Shown here: positions 10,956 through 22,706 of the stretch, piece by piece
Layout of the letters: each line of letters opens with the position of its first letter
Position numbering within the stretch: the stretch's first letter is position 1
Assembly: GCA_023375785.1 (NCBI GenBank)
Contig: SZWC01009532.1
Span: forward strand, 8,670 to 58,526
Length of the DNA stretch: 49,857 nt
Direction: 5' to 3'
Origin: Penium margaritaceum
Taxonomy: Eukaryota; Streptophyta; Zygnematophyceae; Desmidiales; Peniaceae
The notes under the pieces: generated by a model
What the model was told of the DNA's origin: nothing
Database searches by the model: none
What the model saw: only the letters and a program-made list of their open reading frames with translations
Translations under genes and position numbers: made by a program

Positions 10956-12738
10956 ATGGCTACTAGCCCCAGTGGGGAGGGGTCCTCCTTTGTTGGAGGG
11001 ACCCCTTGTCCCCCTTTCCTGTAACAGCTGTAGCAGCTACAGCAGCTGCAGTAGCAGTAACAATAGTAGCAACAACAGTAGTAGCAGCAATAGTAGTAGG
11101 AGCAGCAGCAACAGTAGCAGTCGCAGTAGTAGCAGCAGCAGTAGAAGTAGTAGCAGAAGTAGCAGCAGTAGCAGTAGTAACATCAACAACAGCAGCAGCG
11201 CCAACACCCTACAGGCTCTGTTGTCGGTCATTCTGACTCGACAGATCCACTTGCCGCTTTGCGCCAGCAGCTTACAACACTAACACAGCAGCTAGTGGCA
11301 CTGTAATTGCCGCCACCGCCATCTCTGCAGCAATCGTAGCAGCAGCATCAGCTGCCGCCACGGCAAAAGCAACATCAGCAGCCGCAACAGTAGCATCAGC
11401 AGCCGCCACCATAGCACCAACAGCCGCCGTCACAACAGCGGCACCAACATTAGCTAGCACTGTTTGCTCCAACAGGATACGCGAGCTCTGCAGTTTCCTT
11501 TGTCACGCAATACTTAGCATAACAACACACCATACGCCAACAACAGACGGTGACGTCAGTATTTGGCCTCACTCTGGGTGCCGGCTGCAGGCCAAAGGAC
11601 TTCGAAACCCCCACCGCCGCCGCTTCAGACCTGCAACTAGTTCCGGAGCTGGGAACTCAACATCCGGATCTGGGCACAGGGCAAGGGCCTGTGGCCTTAC
11701 TATGTCCTGCCTTTCGACTCCACCCAGGCCGACCAGGTCTATGACGCCGGTCGTACTCTCGTCCTTGTTGCCCCTCCAGCCACACGCATCGCCCTTGAGC
11801 CCTTCCTCTGCGACCTCACCACTGGCGCCCTCCCTGACCGAGCAGCAGCCTGGCACGTACTCACGCGCCCTCATTGCCTGTCCAGTGATGTAAAGACCAG
11901 CCGTCTACTCGGGGAGCTCAACTCCCTCCGCATGGGGGAGACCGAGACGGTCACCTCCTATTGGCAGCGTGCAGAGGACCTTCTACGCCGCCTCTCAGAT
12001 GCCGTGCTCCTGACCATCAAGCGCGGCACTACCGACTCCTTCTCCAACATCTTTGTTCACTACTCCCAGGACATTCTTGCTGCGATGGTTGCCAAGGGTA
12101 TCCTCATGCCCTGGGCGTACAAGCTCTTCCTCTGCATCAAGGAAGCTCGCCAGGAGTCACACATCCATTGCACGAAATCCCTCGCCTCACGTTTCGTCGC
12201 CTCTCCTGCCGTCGCCTCAGTGGTTGTCGCTGCCCCAGCAGTAGCATCATCTTTCGGCACCCCCTCGTATTGCAAGAAGAAGATGAAGGGCAAGAAGGGC
12301 AAAGTGACTCAGCAGCAGACTAGCGGATCAGGCAGCACCAGCCTCGTCTGCCACAACTATTGCCATTCAGGACACAGGTGATACACGTGTCCACTCGCGA
12401 CTGACGAGGCTTGTGTCATCGCCACCATGCGATGCCAGTGCAAGCGCCGCCTTGCCACCAGTGTCGTGACCGTTACTGCTCCTGCTGCATCTGCACCGCT
12501 CGTGACGGCCCCACCGCAGCTTCCTCCATAGCCATCCGCACCCGTTGCTCCGTCCTTGGCGCCTTCCTTTCCCTTCCTGGACTTCGGTGCCGTCACACCA
12601 CAATCGGTCTATTGCGTTGCACCCTCCGCCCGCGAGGGCCAGCTGGAGCAGTTCATCGCCTTCTAGCTCCGCCTTCCTCGCACTCCTCCCAAGGAAGTGC
12701 GAGTTGCGCAGTCGCTAGTTCCTCCCCACCCTGCATGA
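10956..12738 (+). pseudogene. gag: gag of element B, broken
   Basis: The ATG at 10956 starts MATSPSGEGSS, parallel to A. A long CAG tract with many interspersed TAG triplets follows (11018-11200). LGAGCRPKDFE appears near 11577, and then an indel moves the frame before the segment beginning MGETETV at 11932. The knuckle is damaged: the second Cys region reads CHNYC, and Trp is replaced by TGA at 12379. A TAG at 12664 aligns with Gln in A. The gag frame ends at the TGA at 12736, while protease lies in the -1 frame, the same relation as in A. Confidence 0.83.
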
Positions 12739-14486
12739 GAGAGTCGGTGCTACGATCATGTCCTGTATCTTCGTCCATCCCGTCCTCTACCGTGCCGTGT
12801 CCTCCTCCTCCTCTTCGTGACGATGTCGCCTGGCTAGATGACTGGCACTCCTGGTTTGCACCTCTGTCCACTTCGTCAATGTCACTTGCCCATTGCCATG
12901 TGACTGTCAGCGACCTGGCCACACCAGTCCAGTATCCGTCAGAGACCTGGATCATCGACTCCGGGACCACGCATCACATGACGGCCTCGTGCGAGGCCTT
13001 CAGTGTTCTTGGTCCCGTCACCGATGTCACCGGGGTTCGGACGGGCTCAAGTCAGGTATTGCCTGTTCGTGGTGTCAACGTCGTTCATTTCCGTGGTCCA
13101 GCTGGTGATGTCTTCTTGACAGATGTTCTCTTCGTCCCTGGCCTTGAGCTCAACCTCCTGCTTGTCACTTCCCTTGATCGCATGAGCATGGACGTTTTGC
13201 ATTCACGTGGTGTGGGCACTGTGTCTTTGCCTCCGTCCGGTCGTGTCATTCTGCATGCCACCATCCGTGGCAACTTGTGGCACGTACCACGCCTGTCCGC
13301 TCCTACCTCTGTCTCCTCCTCGTTGGTAGATACTAGCCACGTGTTCGTTACCAGCACCCTGTCTCTGCAGCACAAGCGTCTACTGCATCGCCACCTCTGT
13401 CACATCCACTCTGTCGCTGTTGACAGCATGCTTCGCACACAGCCAGCCACGGGTCTTGACTCAGCCTCCTTTCCTATGTCGTGTCCCATAGAGTGCATTG
13501 ATTGCGCTCAAGGCAAGATGCACCATTCCACCTACCCCATCTCTGCCTCTTGAGGGTCCGCCCCGCTCCACCTGGTTCACTCTGATGTCATGGGTCCCCT
13601 CCCGACAGAGTCAGTCTGCGAGCACAATTGTTACGTCCTAACTCTTACGGATGACTACTCTCGCTATCGATGGATCTTCTGCCTTCAGCAGAAGAGCGAC
13701 GTCACTCCCACCATCTGGGACTGGCTTGTCCGCGCTGAACGCAAGTGTGGTCGTCCTCTCCGCCGCTTCCGTTCTGATCGCGGGAGTGTGTTTCTGGGGG
13801 AGACCACACTCTTCCTCGCCTCCCTTGGTGTCCATCGTGAGACATCAGTACCTTACACGCCAGCCCAGAACAACGTCTCTGAGCGATGGAACCGCACCAT
13901 GGCCGACGCCATCCACACCATGCGAGTCGAATCTGGCATCTCTGACAACTTCTACTTCGAGGCCATGACTTACATGACGTGGGTCCAGATCCAGATTCCC
14001 CACGGACCCATTCCTCGTCAGTCCACCCCATACCAGCACTGGTGTGGAGAACGTGCCGACCTGCGTCCGGCCCGTGTCTGGGGTTGCGCAGCCATCGTGT
14101 GGTTGTCATTCCCGCACCAGGGTGGCAAGCTCGAGCCTCGCGGTCGTCCGTGCACCTTCCTTGGCGTCTCGCGTCAATTGAAGGCTTGGCATTTTTGGGA
14201 TCCCACCCGACACTGCATCGTCGAATCCCACGATGCCCTCTTCATTGAGGACCTATTTCCCCATGACCTCGTTCGCTCCGATGCGTCGATGTTCCTCTCA
14301 TCGCATGGGAAAATGGTGGGTCCGTCCTCCGTCCAACCGCATCCGGGAGTTCCATTGCCTGCGCCCACAGGCCCGCCTTCGCCGGCTGCCCCATCTGTGC
14401 CCAACAACCCCTCAGAGCCGGCTGCCCTGTCCGTGCCCGCTAGTCCCTCAGAGCCGGCTGCCCCGTCCGTGTCCGCCAGCCCCTGA
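12735..14486 (+). pseudogene. Element B protease and integrase, broken
   Basis: PR has WIIDSGTTHHM near 12949. The pre-integrase zinc region has LLHRHLCH and CIDC. A TGA at 13551 (Cys in A) interrupts before the core. The integrase triad looks intact: HSDVMGP, RSDRG and NNVSERW between 13578 and 13890. The linker minisatellite begins near 14344, and a TGA at 14484 followed by a frameshift ends this frame. Of the family-1 copies, B is the only one with all three integrase acids visible. Confidence 0.88.
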
Positions 14487-14840
14487 GGGCCGGCTGCCCC
14501 GTCCGTGTCTGCCAGCCCCTCAGGCCAGCTGCCCCTTCCGTGTCCACCAGCCCCTCAGGGGCGGCTGCCTCGTCCGTGTCCGACAGTCCATCAGGGTCAG
14601 CTGCCCCGTTCGTGTCTGCTAGCCCTTCAGAGTTGACTGTCCCGTCCGTGTCATCCAACCCATCAGGGTCGGCTGCGCCATCTGTATTCGACAACCCCTC
14701 AAGGCCGGCTGCCCCGTCTGCATCCAATAGCCCCTCAGGCCCGGCCGCCCCATCCATGCCTGTCAGCCCCATAGATTTGGCTGTCCCTTCCGTGTTTGCA
14801 AGTCCCTTAAGGCCGGCTGTCCCGTCCGTATCGGCGCGCT
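14344..14840 (+). repeat. 36-bp minisatellite in the IN/RT linker of B
   Basis: About a dozen degenerate units encode PAAPSVSASPSE-like 12-mers. A frameshift near 14500-14540 lies inside the array. The same period is found in A and, with a different motif, in D. Confidence 0.85.
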
Positions 14841-16731
14841 ACACACGTGGTCCGGACGGGAGCCTCAAACCCAAGCCAACAGTTGGCACTCAGGCCACCT
14901 CCGCACGTCCTCTCATCCCACGACCCCTCGTGATTCCACAAGGATCCTCATCTCATGTCAGATCCACTCCCACGGTCGTGAGTGGGGACCCCGACACCAA
15001 GGCACTCGGCTTGGCCACACTATTAGTCATCGCCGATCCTCATCAAGGGTCAGCTCTGGGCTATGTCCTGCTCCATCAGGAACATCGGTATGTCGTTGCG
15101 ACCACATTCACGCGGATGCCACCAGGGGCACGGGACGCACATGCCCTCACTATTTGGCCAACGAAGCCACCAGAGGACCCAGCCGCCCTATGTGAGGCTC
15201 GGGCGTCTCCCGAGGCCGCTCACTGGCATGCTACATGCGCCGACAAGCTAGTTGCCATTCGGCAACATCACGTCTATGAGCTCGTCGACCTCCCCCCGAG
15301 CCGCAAGGCCATCGGCGCCAAGTGGATTCTCCCGCAAAAGTGGAAGCGAGATGAGTCTCTGGACAAGTACAAGGCCCGTCTCACGGCCAAGGGGTTAACT
15401 CAGGTCCCTAGGATCGACTGTGACCAGATCTTTGCCCCGGTCGGTCGGTTCTCCACCAGCCAAGTGTTGTTCAGCCTGGTTACCCAGCATGGGTGGGAAC
15501 TGCATCAGATGGATGTGAGCAACGCCTTCCTCCATGCCTCACTCGAGTGCGAGGAGCTCTACATGGTGCCGCCTCCAGGCTTCGATGACGGCTTTGGCAA
15601 GGTCGTGGAGCTGTGAAAGGCCCTCTAAGGCTTGAAGCAGTCACCGTTTGCTGGAACCAGGAGATCAATTGTACCCTTCTTAGCAACGGCCTCCTTCGCA
15701 GCTCTACCGACCCCGCGCTATTCATTAGCCCGCATGGTCAGACTCTCGTCGCTGTCTTGGTCTATGTCAACGACCTGCTCATCGCATCACTAGATGCAAC
15801 TGCCATCTATCAGGTCAAGGACCTGCTGCACGCTGCCTACCAGGTGAAGGACCTCGGGCCAGCACGAGTTTTTTTGGGCATGGAGCTTGAGCATGATCGC
15901 TCCACGGGCATACTGCATTTCCATCAAGCTGCCTACGTCCATACCCTGTCTGAGCGCTTCGCTGAGGACCTGCCCCTCGTACTGAGAGCATCCTCACCCA
16001 TGTCATCCGATGGTCAGGTGATGCTCAAGAGTTCTGATCCAGCCATGGTGGGGGAGCCAATAGACATGACCACGTATTTGCGCGTCATCGGGTCACTGAT
16101 GTTCCTGGCAATGACGACGCGCCCAGACATCGCATTCACTGTCAACCTCTTGGCCCGGTTATCTGAGGAGCGGCATCACCTCCACTTCGAGGCCGCGATT
16201 GGAGTACTGCGCTATGTCGTCTCGACTCCACGACGAGGTCTCATGTTCCGCCGACAGTCGTCTGTTGTCGCGTTGGGCTACACCGACAGTGACTGGGCCG
16301 ACAGTTTGGATGGTAAGAGCCGCACAGGCTGGATCTTTCTTACTGGCGCCACGGCTGTGTCTTAGCGCAATGGCAAGCGGGGGTGCATTGCACGGAGAAC
16401 TGCTGAGTTTGAGTACGTAGCCCTTGATTCAGGCACATGTGAGAGCGTGTGGCTGCTTCGTCTGTTGTCCGAGTTACGTCAGTCTGTCACATCCATCACG
16501 TTGCATTATGACAATGAGAGTGCCATGGCCATCGTCGACAATGACGGCGTGCATCACACACGCACAAAGCAAATCAATGTTGAGTATCACTATGTGCGTT
16601 CATTGTTGTATGACGACAACATCAGCATTGTGTAAGTTGAGACAGCACGTTAGCTGACTGACTTCTTGACCAAGGCATTGAAGCGCGACTATTTCAAGAA
16701 GGCTGGGAGTTTAGTCAGTGTGCGTCTATGA
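14540..16731 (+). pseudogene. Element B reverse transcriptase and RNase H, broken
   Basis: RT begins with VYELVDLPPSRKAIGAKW, then WELHQMDVSNAFLH. A stop and frameshift occur near 15614. The catalytic motif at 15763-15774 reads YVND, a G-to-A change (GAC to AAC) in the first metal-binding Asp of YVDD. RNase H shows GYTDSDWAD, YDNESAMAI and DFLTKA, with TAG at 16363 where A has Trp and further stops near 16633 and 16651. The enzyme would be inactive even without the stops. Confidence 0.88.
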
Positions 16732-16823
16732 GTTGCACTCTTTGTCCTGGCCTACGTCTCTATGTGCCCTAGGGGAGGCTGTCTGTTGAATGTGTCACTA
16801 TCTGCCTATGTGCACTGCTCCTG

Positions 16824-16833
16824 TGGGGGAGAG
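16824..16833 (+). other. Polypurine tract of element B
   Basis: TGGGGGAGAG directly precedes the 3' LTR. The LTR start reads TTGATTTTT, apparently having lost the leading TG of TGTTGG. Confidence 0.85.
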
Positions 16834-17924
16834 TTGATTTTTCTACATCTCTCATTGTGTTCTGTTGTGTCCTCCCGGCTTGTGTACATCGCCTTGCAGA
16901 TGACTGACGACAAGACTTGATGTTGCTGGAGTGTCTTATGGTGGAGCGACACACGCTGAGGCCTACACGCAGTTTGTTGGAGCCTCCTCCCTGCGGCAAT
17001 GTGCTCAGCACCATCGACAGGCATCCTCGACGGTCGAGCCACCGGCGGTCATTGCCACCCCAAAGGCTGTCTGTATGCATCCAGCGATGGATCTGACTGT
17101 ACTATTGCATCTGCAGCGTCATGCTCTACCTAGGGTCCATGTTTCATGTTGTGTGGCACTGTTTGGCATCATGGACCATCGTAGCCACTGCCTGGATTCG
17201 GACAGCCATAACTCTTCACTACTATTTTTCTAGCTGTTTCTGACCACACGACTGTGTTCGCAGCGTTGCTATTATGGCATGGTCCAGTTTTCAGGCAAAA
17301 TGGACGACGCCCGGGTTTTGGGCTGTCGGCCGTCTGGCAGGGCTCACCGAGAAAACCCTGCCTGCCAGAAAATAGGTCTAGGTCTATATTCTGATTGGCT
17401 GGTTAGCTGAGCGACAAGATCTACAGAGTGATAAGCTCTACAGAGCTGGGGGAAGAGCTAGAACTTGGAGGGGTCTCCTATTGTTGTTTATTCTTCACTC
17501 CTAATCAGTTACTTCCAGTTTTCAGCTGCTTTCTGGCGCTAACACTGGTGCGCGTGTTTCTGAGTAACAAGCCCAGAGCATCCAGACTTAGACTCTAGAG
17601 CAGCAGACTGAGGGGGCAGCAGACTAAGGGTACGTTTGGATTCGACCGAATTACCACGAGAGAAGTCGACATGGATCCACCGTCGCTACATCTTCTCATG
17701 ACCCAGTTCGAAGTCGGACGTCTCGATGGAGTGTTACTGCAGCCGTCTGCGCTGTCCGTGGACGGAGAAGTCGGATCCAAGCGGAACTTCACTCTGAATG
17801 CAAATCCAATTCGGAATCCGAGTAGGACCGCTTCCGAAACCAAACGCGCTCTAAGCAACGATCGTGGAAGCCCGCACGCTGAATCAACAATGTTGCTGCC
17901 CCAACCTGCTGCCTAGCATTTCCA
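16834..17924 (+). repeat. 3' LTR of element B, interrupted by a MITE
   Basis: It is collinear with the 5' LTR except for a clean insertion at 17628-17854. Without the insertion plus one TAA it is about 864 bp. It ends near CATTTCCA, after which AGCTGAGAG leads into (GA)n. Confidence 0.92.
17628..17851. mobile_element. 224-bp Harbinger/Tourist-type MITE in B's 3' LTR
   Basis: The insert is flanked by TAA at 17625-17627 and 17852-17854, the 3-bp duplication typical of PIF/Harbinger elements. Its ends are imperfect inverted repeats: GGGTACGTTTGGATTCG at the left and, reverse-complemented, GAGCGCGTTTGGTTTCG at the right (13 of 17 match). The empty site is seen in element A (AGACTAAGCAAC). No coding capacity is present, so it was moved in trans. 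Confidence 0.88.
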
Positions 17925-18163
<239 letters not shown>

Positions 18164-18734
18164 GACACCATGGATTCATTGTAAGCTCAATTAGACAACA
18201 TGAAAAGCAAGCAAGTGGCAGTTGGGTGGAGCGAGGACTTAAGCCAGTGAGCGAGCACCACCTGGTGCATCATGTACGAGGTGTGGTCGCCACCACCCTT
18301 GGGCGAGCAAGACCTCATCAGAATAAATTCGAGAGCGGCTGCTGCCAGGTATATCCGGGAGCATGGCCCCAATAGGATCACCACCCGAAAACTAGCATAA
18401 GCAACCACAAGATCAACCATGAATGCAAAATTCTCCACGTCATCTCAAAGTGTATGTGGGCATTCTACCATGTGAGCTTTCTATAAAAACAATGTATGTG
18501 AGATAATTCAACGAGCTACTAGATGGCCCACTGGCACAAGCCCTATGTTATCCAAGTGGCTGAAGATGGCGAAAACACTGCATAACTTGAGCGTGTTATT
18601 ACTTTAGAGTGCCACTTGGTTTGCACGGCAGCCATGTTGCTTAACTCTCCTGCACAGATTTTTGTGAGCGTTGAGACCAGTGGAAAGTAAATAATGTATT
18701 GGTAAGGCAGGACTTAGGCACCAATGCCAACACC
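18164..18734 (-). other. Unclassified interval, possible 3' LTR of element C
   Basis: Read on the minus strand, a purine-rich GGGAGGG is followed by TGTTGGCATTGG at 18734, in the position expected for the 3' LTR of C. The sequence beyond it does not resemble the family-1 LTR found at C's other end. No second copy is in the window, so LTR identity cannot be proven. No coding region is recognised here. Confidence 0.4.
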
Positions 18735-18899
18735 CTCCCTGGCTCGCAGATGAAGAACCACACAAGTGAAAAGAGACAACATGAGAGTCACATAAAGGAC
18801 AATGTACACCACAGTGCTGTAAGAGGGCATCAGCATTCAGGCTCAGTCAGGAGCAGAGGGTGCACGTTTCAGACCATCTGCATGTACAAAAAACTTGAA

Positions 18900-20454
18900 C
18901 AAACCAGGGCTGAGTGCTTTGGTCAAGAAATCAGCCTGCTGAGATCACTTGTCCATCCAAATAACCTCCACGACGTTAGCGGCAATGCATTCACGAACAA
19001 AGTGATGCTCAATGTTGATATGCTTGGTCTGTGAGTGGTGCATGCGGTGATTTTTGGCAATGGCCTTTGTTCTTCAGTTGTCACAGCACAGAGTGATGGA
19101 GCGAATGGGAACACGCAACTGTTGCAGGAGATGGCACAACCAAACACTTTTGACACGTATCCGAGTCGAACACGAAGTACTCGACTTCGCTGGAGCTGCT
19201 TGCAGCATAGCACTGGTTGCTGGTTTTCCAGGACACAACAGTGCCTCCAAACAAGAAGACATAGCCTGATTGACTGTGTATATTAGTGCCATGTGCCCAT
19301 TTGCTATCATTGTAGCCATCAACAACTACAGAGGGTTGTTCTCGGTACCACGGTCCACCAGGCGCTGTTGAGAGTGTATGGAACGACATGTACTGGATCC
19401 TCAAGATGAAGCTACCGTGGACATTGAGAGAATTGTGCTAGGTAGCTAAGATCAAACACAACATCTGCACGCGTTGTGGTGGCAAGATACATCAAAGAAC
19501 CAATGAATCAAAGATAGTCGGCGACATTGACTTCCCTCCCACTTGAGTCAAATTAGGTGTTTTGAGAAATTTCTAACTAGCTGGGGTTATCAGCGTGGTG
19601 GTCAATGGAGTCACAGCAAGCAAGGCAGGTAAACTCTCACCAAGACTGTGAATGTAGGCAGTCTGGTGCATGTGCAGTATTTGATGAGGAAGGCCCCTCT
19701 CGAGCTCCATACCAAGAACCAGCCAAGCAGGACCAAATTCCTTTATCTTGTAGAGAGATTGCAGCAGAAACATCACAGAATGCACAGCAGAGGGACTTGG
19801 GGAGGCAATGAGTAATTCATCAACATAGACAAAGGCAGCAACAAGAGGGGATGATGGAGGACCAAGAAACAATACAAGATCAACTGCACTGCATTGGTAA
19901 CCACCCCTTTCAAGTATGACAGTGATCTCCATATTCCAAGAGTAAGGTGAATGCTTTCGTGCATACAAGGCCTAGCATAAACGCTGAACCTTGTTGGTGT
20001 TGTTGGTAAATCCAGGCGGTTGTACCATGTAGATCTCCTCATCCAAGGTACAATACAAGAAGGTATTTTTTAGATCCATTTGCTTAAGCTCCTAGTCACT
20101 GTGTGCCATCAGACTGAGGAGAGCATGAGCAATGGTGTTGCATCCAACGGGTGCAAACTTCTCATGAAATTCCACGCTAGGAAATTGTCAGAAATCCTTG
20201 GCGGTGAGATGTGCCTTGTAACAAGCATTTGCACCATCTAGATTGAGCTTACGCCGAAAGACCCTATGTACTTAGACACCCTTGCAACCAGTTGGCAAGT
20301 CGACTAGCTCGTACACCCCATGCTCTTGCTTCATAGATGTCTTACTTAGCTCTTCCTTCATAGATGTCTTCCAGAGAGATGAGCCTATGGCCTTCCTATC
20401 AATAGTGGGGTCAAGACACAAAGGAGAGAGACCACTGGTGGCAAATAAATTCAA
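18900..20454 (-). pseudogene. Element C reverse transcriptase and RNase H, decayed
   Basis: On the minus strand RT starts near 20350 with EHGVYELVDLPTGCKGV. The thumb-side catalytic motif near 19810 reads FVYVDELLIAS, so the second Asp of YVDD is Glu. An LGMELERG segment follows. RNase H (19404 down to 18920) shows GYNDSKWAHG, SGYVFLFGGTVVSW, SSSSEVEYF and a shifted CCDN motif. Multiple stops and frame changes occur throughout. The A+T content is higher than in A or B, suggesting an older or different pol lineage. Confidence 0.82.
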
Positions 20455-21605
20455 CCAACATAGCCAGCCACAGACGTGTCAACGGCATTATAGGACTCCT
20501 CAAAGGTGAGAAAGTATCTGAGGGCTGTACCTGGATGCATGATACCTACACCCAGGCCATCCAAGGGAATGGTGGTAATGCCCAAGACTTGCAGGCCAGG
20601 GTCAATTGACACAGCTCCACTGTGGAAAGGCTCGAGGGAAGGGAGAACAGGATCGGCCGGATCTGCCATGGGAGAATCCACTAGAGAGTGAGCAACATCA
20701 GGTGAGGACGAAGAGGACTGGGCAGGAGACGGAGAAGGACAAGAGGGTAGATCAGTATAGGGAGACAAAGATGGAGCACAAGGCAGGGAAGACGGGATAG
20801 AGGAAACAGGGGCACAATGAGAGCCCTCACTAGAGGAAGCTAATGGTGAGGCACTATATGCTGTGGCACCATCAAAGCGCACAACACCATCAACCCCTGT
20901 GTCTCGATCCGATGAGGCAACAGGAATGATTGAAGGAGAGAAGACCACCCTCCAAACAAGAGAGCGGGACAAGGGTGGCAACAGAGGCACAATAGTCAAG
21001 ATCATGTTCAAGAAAAGGGAATCACAAGACTTAATGGCATGACAATGAGTGGGATCCTAAACGTTCCAGGCCTTGGACTGAGATGATACACCAAGAAAGA
21101 TGCAGAGACAACCCTGAATAAACAGTTTTCGTTCAAGGATGTCAACATGAAGCTGGACAGCGACAACACAACCCCAGATACGAGCGAGGTGGAGGTCAGC
21201 ATGAGAACCTGTCTAACGTTTGTAGGGAGTAATGTCAAGAGGAAAAGGGCCATGAGGAACCCGGTTTGACACCCAAATCATGTAAGACATGGCCTCAAAG
21301 GCAAAGACAGGGGAACGACCAGACTACGTAAAGAGATACCGAACACCATAATGAAGGGTACGGTTCCACCATTCAAACACACCGTTCTGTTGGGGTGTGT
21401 AGGGAGCAAAGGAATCCATACACACCCCACGAGATAAAAGAAAACAAAACATAGGACCAAAGAATTCGCTGCCAAAATTAGATTGAAACACACGCAGTTG
21501 ATGCTTACATGCACGCTCGGACTCAGGAAGCCATTCATTGAGCACATTGGTGACATCACTATTCTGATGCAGAGCAAAAAATCGAGCGAAAACACGAGAA
21601 ATCAT
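20451..21605 (-). pseudogene. Element C integrase and linker, truncated
   Basis: The frame begins within the integrase core (FARFFALHQNSDVTNVLNEW). The second catalytic Asp position reads QSNFGSEF, Asn for Asp, and the third-acid region reads NGVFEWWNRT with the usual SER altered. The protease abuts this at 21605, so the zinc region and first Asp are deleted. Downstream a Ser/Pro-rich linker (21011 down to 20451) ends in GYVG before RT. No 12-residue tandem array is evident here. Confidence 0.75.
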
Positions 21606-22018
21606 CAGTCAGCCAGAGAACCCAGAACAAGGATCACCAAGGGTGGCCGCGGACAGCAGGATGACTTAAAGATCAGGCACAAAAGAACATGTGGTAAGGG
21701 CAAGTCCCTCCCTAGCCCGACAAAACAAACAACACCAACCGGGCCAAGGGAGACAAAAATCCTGGAGCCAATGTGGACAAGAAGCACAAAACCAACGGGG
21801 CCAAGGGAGACAAAAGGCAGAGTGGTAGAAGGCCATGTGATGTGTGGTGACAGAATCGATGAGGCAGAAACTAGAGGAGGAACGCGCAGAGGGCAAGACA
21901 CAAGAGTCAACGATAGTGCTAAGGATATGAGAGGGTGAGTGACAAAACGCATAAAGGAAACAGGCAAGGCAGGTAGACTGCCAGTGCTCGACCCAAGGCG
22001 TATCAGCCGGCAGAGTTC
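21605..22018 (-). pseudogene. Element C protease, continuing across the hAT insertion
   Basis: The protease signature reads CLIDSVTTHHM near 21842-21870, so the active-site DSG has become DSV. Upstream the frame reads DTPWVEHWQS, the counterpart of WLDDWQS in A. The same frame continues on the far side of the hAT at 26508 and stays open up to about 26851. It overlaps the end of gag in a -1 relation. Confidence 0.78.
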
Positions 22019-22026
22019 CCTGTGGG
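22019..22026. repeat. Left target-site duplication of the hAT
   Basis: CCTGTGGG is identical to 26500-26507. Deleting the element and one copy joins the reading frame of element C. Confidence 0.96.
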
Positions 22027-22039
22027 TAAGGGTGCACAC
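22027..22039. repeat. Left terminal inverted repeat of the hAT
   Basis: TAAGGGTGCACAC is the exact reverse complement of 26487-26499. Similarity continues imperfectly for about 6 more bases. Confidence 0.96.
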
Positions 22040-22046
22040 CGATGCT

Positions 22047-22155
22047 GAATCGCGATTCTCTGAGCAGAATCAGGATCGCGAGGCGGGGCCATGGGGCAGA
22101 ACCGGAATCGCGATACCCAAGCCAAGTATCGCGATTCCGTGGAGTATCGCGATCC
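22047..22155. repeat. Subterminal ATCGCGAT cluster, left end of the hAT
   Basis: The palindrome ATCGCGAT, in forms such as GAATCGCGATTC, GTATCGCGATTCC and GGATCGCGAG, occurs about five times in 110 bases. Subterminal repeats bind transposase in known hAT elements, so that role is inferred. The interval from 22160 to 22700 is A+T-rich 3' untranslated sequence with nothing else recognised. Confidence 0.8.
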
Positions 22156-22706
22156 CTAACGATTCCACCAGATTGTCATGGGACAGTGATTGCATCTATC
22201 ATACCATAAACGGTGCCCAAGTTTCTGACATATGACATCATATGTGTCACGTTGCGATGAAACGACATGGTAAGGTTTTCTGCAGATGTACAATTATTGT
22301 ACTATCAAATGCTCCTGTGTAGCTACACAAATCTGTGGCCATTTTCACTTGTACAATTCTAACATAGTGCTACTGTCATGTTTCACAGCACACAAAACCT
22401 GTGTACATTATTTGTTCTCATTCAAACAGACTTCACATGACACGATGCGTGGATCGTCTGCATGTTTTCAATGAAAATTTCAACACTGTAAACAGATATG
22501 CAATTCATTGCATTAATTTGCATCAACATTCAGAGAGCAATTGAGAGAAACAAACACTGGAGATTTCAAATATCATTGCTATTAATGGAACGACAGAAGC
22601 TTTGCAATGGACTGAAGTTGAAACCTATTTTACTACTCTAATCCTCCTCCTCATCCTCCACGTCGTTCCCCGTTGCATCCTCCATCTCCTCGTCATCATT
22701 CAGCTT

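Larger units (their letters stand above)
8821..17924 (+). mobile_element. Copia element B (family 1), full length, degenerate
   Basis: This is a second family-1 element of about 9.1 kb with the same order of parts as A. It is lengthened by a 224-bp MITE in the 3' LTR. GA repeats flank both ends (the 3' LTR is followed by AGCT and then GA). It has the best-preserved primer site in the window. RT carries YVND in place of YVDD, and there are several frameshifts and stops. Confidence 0.95.

Noticed and set aside
12411..12734. Plus-strand Cys-rich frame upstream of protease in B
   Set aside because: It is simply the protease frame staying open over gag. The residues do not align with any gag or pol segment of A, so it is overlap rather than a separate gene.
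22200..22600. A host gene in the A+T-rich part of the hAT left side
   Set aside because: Only short frames without motifs occur, and the interval is inside the transposon between its end and the transposase stop.
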